From Paludibacteraceae bacterium (GTDB taxonomy: Bacteria > Bacteroidota > Bacteroidia > Bacteroidales > Paludibacteraceae), in the NCBI GenBank assembly GCA_028694215.1, contig JAQUTW010000001.1, positions 62,001 to 126,000 of the forward strand: DNA of 64,000 nt, in the 5' to 3' direction. Every line of letters begins with the position of its first letter. Position 1 is the first letter of the stretch. Of the stretch, positions 56,894 to 64,000 are shown in pieces. The notes under the pieces are model-generated. The model was not told the DNA's origin, made no database searches, and saw only the letters and a program-made list of their open reading frames with translations. The position numbers and the translations under genes are program-made.

Positions 56894-58765
56894 ATGGACA
56901 AAAACACGATTATTGGGTTTGTTCTTATTGCAGCCATTTTAATTGGCTTTAGCTGGTTGAACAAACCTTCGGAAGAAGAACTCGCGAAACGTAAACATTA
57001 CAATGATTCTATTACGCTTGTAAATCAAGCCAACGAAGCTGCTGCTTTGTTGCAACAAGAGATGCAGCAAAACGATACAGCTACAAAAGAAACTGTTGTT
57101 CCAACACTATCTCTTAAAACTTCCATGGGCACAGAAGAGTTTGTAACCATTGAAAACGATTTATTAAAATTAGTTTTTTCCACTAAAGGCGGCTTTGTAT
57201 ATTCGGCGGAACTTAAACAATTTAGAACGCACGATTCTTTGCCACTGATTTTATTTAACGGACCAGATGAAAATCTGATAAATTTTGCATTTCTTACGGT
57301 CAACAATCGCATATTAAACAGTAGTGAACTCTACTTCAAACCGTTTGTTACACGTACAGACAGCAATTCGACAGTAACCATGCGCTTGGCTGTCGATTCG
57401 GTAAGTTATATTGATTTCGTATATGATTTACCAAAGGATAATTACATGGTGGATTTCAAAATTGTGCCCCACAATATGACCGAGGTTTTGGATGCACGCA
57501 TGCAAAGTGTAGAACTCACATGGACCGAAAAAATTCGCCAACAAGAAAAAAGTCGTAAGTTTGAAAATCGCTATGCAACCCTTAATTTCAAATATACAGG
57601 TGATGATATGGAGGCGCTTAGTGAATCAAAAAATGACAGAAAACAAGGAGCCGGACGAATTAATTGGATTGCATTCAAAGACCAATTTTTCAGCAGTATT
57701 TTAATCGCTGACAAATCGTTTCGTTCAGGAACATTTGAAAGCAATATGGCCAAAGATAATTCTAAATATCTAAAATTTTATTCGACACGTACAGCTGTCG
57801 ATTTGGATCCAAGTGGTCAACAGCCGACAAATTTAAAATTATATTATGGTCCAAATCAATATAAAATTTTGGATTCCTATAATAAAAACATGCCGGAAGG
57901 TGTTGACAAGTGGGAGTTGGAAGAACTTATTCCTTTGGGATGGAGTTTATTTCGATGGATTAGCAAATGGCTAATTATTCCATTATTTAATTTCTTTGGC
58001 AGCTTTATTTCCAATTATGGTATTATTATTCTTTTGCTTACCATTGTGGTAAAACTCATTTTATTGCCTTTTACCTTCAAATCGTATATGTCATCGGCAA
58101 AAATGCGTGTGCTTAAACCGCAAATTGATGAAATTAATGCAAAAATACCACCCGAAAAAGCGATGGAACGTCAACAGGCAACCATGAACTTGTATCAAAA
58201 AGTAGGGGTCAGCCCTATGAGCGGGTGTTTACCATTACTTTTACAAATGCCTATCTTATTTGCCATGTTCAGCTTTTTTCCTGCCAGTATCGAATTACGG
58301 CAGCAAAGCTTCTTATGGGCGCAAGACCTTTCGAGTTATGACCCGATAATCAGTTGGGACGCTTATATTCCGATTATTACGCCTTATTTTGGTAACCACA
58401 TCAGTTTATTTTGTTTGCTGATGACCATTACCAATATTATTTATACCAAAATAAACATGGCATCGCAAGGTGGTGGAGGCGAGCAAATGAAAATGATGAA
58501 ATGGATGATGTATTTGATGCCATTGATGTTCCTTTTCATGTTCAATGATTATGCTTCAGGATTAAGTTATTATTACTTTATTTCATTGCTTATTACTATC
58601 GGACAAACTTATCTGTTCCGTTTGTCTGTTAATGAAGAAAAATTGCTGAAACAGTTGGAAGCCAACAAGAAAAAGCCTAAAAAGAAAAGCGGTTTCATGG
58701 CTCGTTTGGAAGAAGCACAACGTTTGCAGCAACAACAAATGAAACAACAGAACAAGAAAAAATAA
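56894..58765 (+). CDS. yidC: Membrane protein insertase YidC
   Basis: MDKNTIIGFVLIAAILIGFSWLNKPS; LPFTFKSYMSSAKMRVLKPQIDEINAK, VGVSPMSGCLPLLLQMPILFAMFSFFP. Confidence 0.95.
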   Translation: MDKNTIIGFVLIAAILIGFSWLNKPSEEELAKRKHYNDSITLVNQANEAAALLQQEMQQNDTATKETVVPTLSLKTSMGTEEFVTIENDLLKLVFSTKGGFVYSAELKQFRTHDSLPLILFNGPDENLINFAFLTVNNRILNSSELYFKPFVTRTDSNSTVTMRLAVDSVSYIDFVYDLPKDNYMVDFKIVPHNMTEVLDARMQSVELTWTEKIRQQEKSRKFENRYATLNFKYTGDDMEALSESKNDRKQGAGRINWIAFKDQFFSSILIADKSFRSGTFESNMAKDNSKYLKFYSTRTAVDLDPSGQQPTNLKLYYGPNQYKILDSYNKNMPEGVDKWELEELIPLGWSLFRWISKWLIIPLFNFFGSFISNYGIIILLLTIVVKLILLPFTFKSYMSSAKMRVLKPQIDEINAKIPPEKAMERQQATMNLYQKVGVSPMSGCLPLLLQMPILFAMFSFFPASIELRQQSFLWAQDLSSYDPIISWDAYIPIITPYFGNHISLFCLLMTITNIIYTKINMASQGGGGEQMKMMKWMMYLMPLMFLFMFNDYASGLSYYYFISLLITIGQTYLFRLSVNEEKLLKQLEANKKKPKKKSGFMARLEEAQRLQQQQMKQQNKKK

Positions 58766-58780
58766 ATCTGTATCTGATTA

Positions 58781-58823
58781 TAAAATCCCGCCCTTTTTAT
58801 AGAGAGAAAGAGTGGGATTTTTA
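58781..58823 (+). terminator. Terminator after yidC (AAAATCCCGCCCTTT ... AAAGAGTGGGATTTTT)
   Basis: Hairpin plus T-run. Confidence 0.7.
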
Positions 58824-58831
58824 GTGTCATT

Positions 58832-58863
58832 TTTGGGTGTATAAAAAGAAATACTTATATTTG
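58832..58863 (+). promoter_or_regulatory. Bacteroidetes promoter TTTG-N20-TATATTTG for the endonuclease gene
   Basis: TTTG 58832-58835 and TATATTTG 58856-58863, 20-nt spacer. Confidence 0.7.
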
Positions 58864-58903
58864 CAATCCTATATAATATTTTTTGAAATAAAATTATTGT
58901 TTT

Positions 58904-60919
58904 ATGAAACGAATTACTCTTTTAGTTTTATCTACATTCTTTTGTGTTTGCTCATTTGCTGCAATTACCCATGGTAGCAAAGAAGGAGTTGGTGGTCAAG
59001 AAGAAGCAAGCGTACCGGCTCTTGTTCGATTTAAAGCGTATGCTACTATTTGGACTGCACCTGTTATAGACTATCGTTATTGGGATATCGCACAAAATAA
59101 ATGGGTTGAATTTGCTTCAGTAGGAGCAATGAGAAAAGTGTCGGTAATTGACAATAGTCCTTATGTCATTTGGGAATACGATATTGATCAAGACGCCTAT
59201 ACACTGGCAGAGCGTGCCAATGCCGAATTACAGATACGTATAGGACAAGGTAACCGAGTGTTATCTACACAATATGTAACAGCTCCTACTTACAATGATT
59301 CGGTACTTTATACGGCATCAAACATTCCTGCTCAAACGGTTACGGAGAATAACACCAACTACACAATGGGCTATTTGTATAAAATGACTTGGAATGATCC
59401 CGATTTCCATAAATATTATGCATCATTGGAAGGAAAATCCGGTTATGAATTGCGCCGTGCCGTGACTGATATTATTGGTGATCCGAGTGTTATTAGTTAT
59501 GGCGCTTTACGTTCAGCCTATAAACTGACAGATGTGAGGTCAGATGGTTCGATGTGGGATATGTATTCCAATTGTGGCGGAACGTATTATGATCCGGCAG
59601 GAGAATCAGGAGGTGTAGAAGAATGTTCGGCTGGTTATAACAGAGAGCATTCGTTGCCTAAATCGTGGTGGAAACATGTAGATACGGCACCTCTGAAAAT
59701 GTACAGCGATATTGTACATGTAATACCTACAAATAGTACGATAAACAGTGCACGTGGTGCCTATCCGTATAGCGAAATAGCCAATCCGACAACAACTTAT
59801 GGAAACGGAAGTAAAGCGGGAAACAGTTCATACCCGGGTTATACCAATTCGGCTTTTGATCCTGCAGATGCATACAAAGGCGATTTGGCGCGCATCTATT
59901 TTTATATGACAATTTGCTATCCGAAAGCAAATTATACTCAATCTACATTTACGACAAGTGCCGGCAGCATTATTTTTACATTTGATACTATCAATGATTT
60001 TACGGCAATGGGACGCAGTTTGTTGATGAAGTGGCACCGCAATGATGTCGTTTCCGACAAGGAACACATTCGTAATGATGGTGTACAATCATTTCAAGGC
60101 AACCGCAATCCGTTTGTCGATATTCCGCAATTAGCTGAATATTTCTGGGGCAAAAAACAAGGTAAACCGTTCTATTTTGATCCATCGAAAGAGCCTGTAG
60201 AACCGGAGCAACCTTGCGCTGATATTGATTACAGTGAAGCTTTTACAAACACATTTGGAAAATTCAATATTTTGAATATGGTTGGTACGAAAACATGGAT
60301 AAATGACGCCACCTATGGTGCCAAAATAAATGGTAATGGCACAAATGTTGAGTCTTGGTTAATTTCCCCAATGTTCAATTTTTCAAAAAAGAAAAATGCC
60401 GTCATTACATTTGAGCAAGCTATTAATTACTGTTCAAATGCAGATGCATTAAAAACCAACCATACGCTTTGGATTTCAAAAGATTATGATTACAATCCGG
60501 CAGAAGCCACGTGGGAGCCATTGACCTTTTCTGCCATGCCAACAGGTACTAGTTGGACTTTTAAGGCTAATACAATAAATATCCCGCAATCTTATCTGAC
60601 AGACAGCATTCATATAGCTTTTAAATATCTGTCCACTACAACTCTTGCATCTGTTTGGGAAATTAGAAAATTTGTGCTAAAAGCTGAATGCTCTGAAAGT
60701 GCAGTAGAAGAACATTATGATAATGTAACTTGTATTTTTACGGATAATAACGGTATTGTAATTCAAAAATTACAACCTGCTACCATAGCTGTTTACGATT
60801 TGTTGGGACGTTGCTGTTTCCACTCGTCAAAAAATTATGAGAGTACCGTTCATATTCCTGTTGATGCAGGCATCTATTGTGTACGGATTGACAATACGAC
60901 TTACAAAGTAATTAAATAA
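58904..60919 (+). CDS. Secreted endonuclease I family nuclease with choice-of-anchor-like domain and T9SS sorting domain
   Basis: YNREHSLPKSWWK...DIVHVIPTNSTINSARGAYPYSE; C-term TIAVYDLLGRCCFHSSKNYESTVHIPVDAGIYCVRIDNTTYKVIK. Confidence 0.88.
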   Translation: MKRITLLVLSTFFCVCSFAAITHGSKEGVGGQEEASVPALVRFKAYATIWTAPVIDYRYWDIAQNKWVEFASVGAMRKVSVIDNSPYVIWEYDIDQDAYTLAERANAELQIRIGQGNRVLSTQYVTAPTYNDSVLYTASNIPAQTVTENNTNYTMGYLYKMTWNDPDFHKYYASLEGKSGYELRRAVTDIIGDPSVISYGALRSAYKLTDVRSDGSMWDMYSNCGGTYYDPAGESGGVEECSAGYNREHSLPKSWWKHVDTAPLKMYSDIVHVIPTNSTINSARGAYPYSEIANPTTTYGNGSKAGNSSYPGYTNSAFDPADAYKGDLARIYFYMTICYPKANYTQSTFTTSAGSIIFTFDTINDFTAMGRSLLMKWHRNDVVSDKEHIRNDGVQSFQGNRNPFVDIPQLAEYFWGKKQGKPFYFDPSKEPVEPEQPCADIDYSEAFTNTFGKFNILNMVGTKTWINDATYGAKINGNGTNVESWLISPMFNFSKKKNAVITFEQAINYCSNADALKTNHTLWISKDYDYNPAEATWEPLTFSAMPTGTSWTFKANTINIPQSYLTDSIHIAFKYLSTTTLASVWEIRKFVLKAECSESAVEEHYDNVTCIFTDNNGIVIQKLQPATIAVYDLLGRCCFHSSKNYESTVHIPVDAGIYCVRIDNTTYKVIK

Positions 60920-60939
60920 TAATCAGCAAATAAATTGAT

Positions 60940-60980
60940 ACAAAACGCAGCAAAATCCATTGGATTTTGCTGCGTTTTGT
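60940..60980. terminator. Near-perfect 41-bp palindrome between convergent genes (ACAAAACGCAGCAAAATCCA-T-TGGATTTTGCTGCGTTTTGT)
   Basis: 20-bp arms; likely bidirectional terminator. Confidence 0.75.
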
Positions 60981-60991
60981 AAATGAATATG

Positions 60992-61723
60992 TTAATTCAC
61001 AAATTCTATTTCTTTAAAGAAAAACTCCTTGTTTTGCCCACTTTGAGTTTGTAAAATCAATATTCCCGATGGTTTTACACCCAAAAGTTTAGCTTCCACA
61101 ACTTTTGATGTTGCTTTGATAAGGAACGGATAAAACCCGTCGTTGCGGTAGAGCGCATCAAAATAACGTTGTTGGAGAGTATGATTAATTTTGCAATAGG
61201 AAGCGAGCATTGCGTCAATAATTTTTCCCAAAACCATTGTTCTGTCAAATTCATGTCCTGCAATTTGGCACATGGAAACAGGATTGGGTGCATCGCTAAA
61301 AAAATGTGTTTGATTTACATTGATACCTATTCCAACTATTGCCTGTTCCATTTTTCCTGCTATTACGGTCGTTTCAATTAAAATACCGCACAATTTTTTA
61401 TTGTTCCAATAAATATCATTTGGCCATTTTATTTTGACAGTTTCACCCAAAATATCGGATAGAGCCGTTTTTATGCCCAATGCTATTGCTTCTGAAAGGA
61501 GAAACTGACAGGCGATATCTAAAGTTGTAGGATAAAATAGTGTACTGAATAACAGGTTTTTACAACGCTCCGATTCCCATTTGTTGGCAGCTTGCCCACG
61601 TCCTGTTGTCTGAAAATCGCTTACAATGGTGTAACCTTCAGGCAAAACAGAGTTTTTGAGTTTTTCCCGTAACGCATCGTTGGTTGAGGTTGTTTCGGAA
61701 ATATGTGAAATCAGATTGTTCAT
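60992..61723 (-). CDS. birA: Biotin--[acetyl-CoA-carboxylase] ligase
   Basis: ETTSTNDALREKLKNS, TTGRGQAANKWESERCKNLLFSTLF, KIKWPNDIYWNNKKLCGILIET; start at Met 11 of the ORF-track call. Confidence 0.9.
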   Translation of the reverse strand: MNNLISHISETTSTNDALREKLKNSVLPEGYTIVSDFQTTGRGQAANKWESERCKNLLFSTLFYPTTLDIACQFLLSEAIALGIKTALSDILGETVKIKWPNDIYWNNKKLCGILIETTVIAGKMEQAIVGIGINVNQTHFFSDAPNPVSMCQIAGHEFDRTMVLGKIIDAMLASYCKINHTLQQRYFDALYRNDGFYPFLIKATSKVVEAKLLGVKPSGILILQTQSGQNKEFFFKEIEFVN

Positions 61724-63123
61724 TCGGTTGTTGTTACACTGTCGAGCAGCCATTGTTGAATAGCTTTGATAACAACCGATCGTGGTTGCGAAAAATTATT
61801 GACTGCTACGGTAAAAATATAATGATGTTTTCCGTCATTGATATAACCGGAATAACATTGAATATGCGACATACTGCCACTTTTTAGTTGCACACAACCT
61901 TGTAATCTTGTGTTTTTCAATATGTTACGAACTGTTCCATCTTTTCCTGCTTGTGGTAATGATGCCAAAAAATCTTCACTGTAACGACTCTTTGTATTCA
62001 TATACAGCAAAATTTCGTTTAAAAATTTTACAGTAAAAGTATTTTCGCGTGATAATCCGGAACCGTCTTGTTGCATAAACGAACTGACATCAATGCCTTT
62101 TTGTTCCCAAAATGATTTGATAATTCGTTTTGCACTGTCGTTGGTACCAACTCCGGTTTTGACAAACGCTATGTGTTTAAAAATATGTTCGGCATAGTGA
62201 TTGTTGCTTTGGAAATTGACTATTTTAATCATCTCTTTTAAAGCAGGAGAAGTGTGTATGTACAACTGTTTTCGTGATGTGGTGGAAACCGTAAAAATGG
62301 CAGTTTCATGACCCGAAACAGTAATGTTGTTTTCTTCTAATGCTTGTTTAAACTGTTGTGCCAAAAGTTGTGGAGGATTTGGAATGTCGCCACGTACTAC
62401 AAATGTTTTTCGGTAGGCGGGAATTGCTCCACGTAATATGCGTGTGTTACACAATGGTGCGCCGTAGATGTAGGCACTGTCGTAGTCAATTTTAGAAGCA
62501 CGTAACTGATTGTTTATTATCAGATTTGGATTTTCGGGTTTTATTTTGAACAGCACAGGTGTCGTTCCGACAGCATCTGTCTGAAAACTAAGGTACAACG
62601 TATTGTCGTTTATGGAAATGCCATATATTCCCGATGCGTAATAATTAGCCACATCAAGCCATGTCCAGCGAGGATTAAATCCTTCATCATCATAAGCAGA
62701 TGCGTCTGCCACAATATTTCCGGTTACTTTGGCTATGCCTGCACGCCGAACAGCTTCCGTCCACGTTTGCATAAAATTGCGGTCGCCAATAAAATCCGAA
62801 CCTAATGTAGGATCTCCAGTGCCACGAATATACAAATTGCCATTCAAAATGCTGTCTTGTATTGTGCCATCGTATTCTATGTAAGTTCTAAACCGGTAAT
62901 CGGCACCCAAAATTTCGAGTGCGGAAGCTGTGGTTATCAATTTGGTAATGGAAGCAGGCGTAATCGCGACCTCCGATTGATAATGTGTAATTCTCTCTCC
63001 TGTAATGGCATCATTAATGGCAAAACTTACCATTGCACCATTCAACTTTTGCTGCAATGTAGCTTGTCCCTTGCTTGGCAAAAAGAATATGAGGGAAAAA
63101 CAAAAAATTAATATGTAACGCAT
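61720..63123 (-). CDS. dacB: D-alanyl-D-alanine carboxypeptidase/endopeptidase (PBP4, DacB)
   Basis: ITPASITKLITTASALEILGADYRF (SxxK), DGSGLSRENTFT, QLKSGSMSHIQCYSGYI (KSG); start at Met 13 of the ORF-track call. Confidence 0.92.
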   Translation of the reverse strand: MRYILIFCFSLIFFLPSKGQATLQQKLNGAMVSFAINDAITGERITHYQSEVAITPASITKLITTASALEILGADYRFRTYIEYDGTIQDSILNGNLYIRGTGDPTLGSDFIGDRNFMQTWTEAVRRAGIAKVTGNIVADASAYDDEGFNPRWTWLDVANYYASGIYGISINDNTLYLSFQTDAVGTTPVLFKIKPENPNLIINNQLRASKIDYDSAYIYGAPLCNTRILRGAIPAYRKTFVVRGDIPNPPQLLAQQFKQALEENNITVSGHETAIFTVSTTSRKQLYIHTSPALKEMIKIVNFQSNNHYAEHIFKHIAFVKTGVGTNDSAKRIIKSFWEQKGIDVSSFMQQDGSGLSRENTFTVKFLNEILLYMNTKSRYSEDFLASLPQAGKDGTVRNILKNTRLQGCVQLKSGSMSHIQCYSGYINDGKHHYIFTVAVNNFSQPRSVVIKAIQQWLLDSVTTTE

Positions 63124-63125
63124 GT

Positions 63126-63731
63126 TTACCATAGTAAAGCCGGAAAAAACGTACAACAAAATCCCAAGCAGAACCCTGCAAATGTTTGGGCTAAAGTATG
63201 TGCTTTAAGGTAGATGCGGCACGAAGCCACAATGCCTGAAAGTAGAATGACGCACACAAACAATCCGACAGGATTGGCATTAACCAAGAAAGCACCTGCA
63301 AAAACTGCTCCGCAAAAACCGCCCATGCCACTCATGTGAGCACTTATTTTCCACGAAAAATTAATCATAATCATGCAAATAAGGCTGATAGAAACACCTA
63401 ACATTACACGAACAATCCAAAGATTTAGATTGACCATCCATAAAAATACGGCACACAGCAGATAACAGAAGAAACAGATGATATAAGGTATTGTTCGTTC
63501 CGCTTTGTCGTCGATAAAATAATCCTTTACCTTTTTGGTTTTTATAAGACACAAAATAACCAAAGCAGGAACGATTGCCGTGAACAGTGCAACTCCGAAA
63601 AGAATAAAAAGTTTTTGACCAATGGTGTAATAATATTGATAAATCGGTAGATTTAACAATAAAATGATGCCATATAATGGAAGAAACAGCGGTTGAAAAA
63701 CAATGGATATTATTTGAGCAAAATTGCGCAT
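63126..63731 (-). CDS. PAP2-like membrane protein
   Basis: Multi-TM; SWKISAHMSGMGGFCGAVFAGAF..SRIYLKAHTLAQTFAG-like C-term. Confidence 0.65.
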   Translation of the reverse strand: MRNFAQIISIVFQPLFLPLYGIILLLNLPIYQYYYTIGQKLFILFGVALFTAIVPALVILCLIKTKKVKDYFIDDKAERTIPYIICFFCYLLCAVFLWMVNLNLWIVRVMLGVSISLICMIMINFSWKISAHMSGMGGFCGAVFAGAFLVNANPVGLFVCVILLSGIVASCRIYLKAHTLAQTFAGFCLGFCCTFFPALLW

Positions 63732-64000
63732 TTATGTTCGGATTTTTTACAAAGATGTTTATATTCGCTATAAAACAAGGAAACGAATACGTTTATTTTC
63801 AATTAATTAGCGGTATAAATATGAATTAATTGCCATAAACAAAGTTACCTGAATTTTTGAAACTTACAAAAAACTCCCCTATAAGGGGCAAACCGTGCAC
63901 TGTGTTACGTTAAATATCTGGTTACCGTTATTCATTTTTAGTATTTTTCTTTTGATATAATAAGAGGTCATTGTCAATATCAACAAATATTGTTGTGGTT

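Noticed and set aside
1-64000. CRISPR array, prophage, transposon or integrative element
   Set aside because: No regularly spaced direct repeats, integrase, transposase, capsid or mobilization motifs found; tRNA-Pro is followed by an ordinary terminator, not by an integrated element.

Overview
The 64 kb window is AT-rich chromosomal DNA from a Bacteroidetes (Bacteroidales-like) bacterium. Support comes from recurring TAnnTTTG promoter -7 elements, type IX secretion (T9SS) C-terminal sorting domains, gldH, DUF5686, and the SufBCDS and Bacteroidetes-type lipid genes. It is mostly densely packed housekeeping DNA: era/der/cstA, dnaX, sppA, acpP-fabF, an aromatic amino acid operon, tRNA-Pro(GGG), secG, htpG, pgk, hisDG, trmB-gldH-ricT-holB, a sigma-54 activator plus lptE, suf with an embedded pnuC, tandem GlsB-like acyltransferases, ispH, lpxL-like, tetR, pyrG, yidC, birA, dacB. 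No CRISPR array, rRNA, prophage or transposase was seen. The strongest regulatory find is a complete, apparently unannotated transcription attenuator ahead of the pheA-aminotransferase-DAHPS/CM-tyrA operon. It comprises a 24-aa leader peptide MKSLFFSYFYFYFYISCKSRILYN, an antiterminator arm inside the leader ORF, and a terminator whose U-tract ends 4 nt before the pheA ATG. Other leads are an A8 slippage site in dnaX giving an immediate -1 stop at the end of domain III, a perfect 20-bp palindrome between tetR and pyrG, a 20-bp-arm inverted repeat at the hisG promoter, tandem glycine-lipid N-acyltransferase paralogs, pnuC inside suf, an RLAN/RimK-like ATP-grasp plus GNAT pair, and a cluster of dispersed-type repeats built into the 3' end of a decayed T9SS cargo gene. 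All family calls come from reading the sequence; no database search was run.
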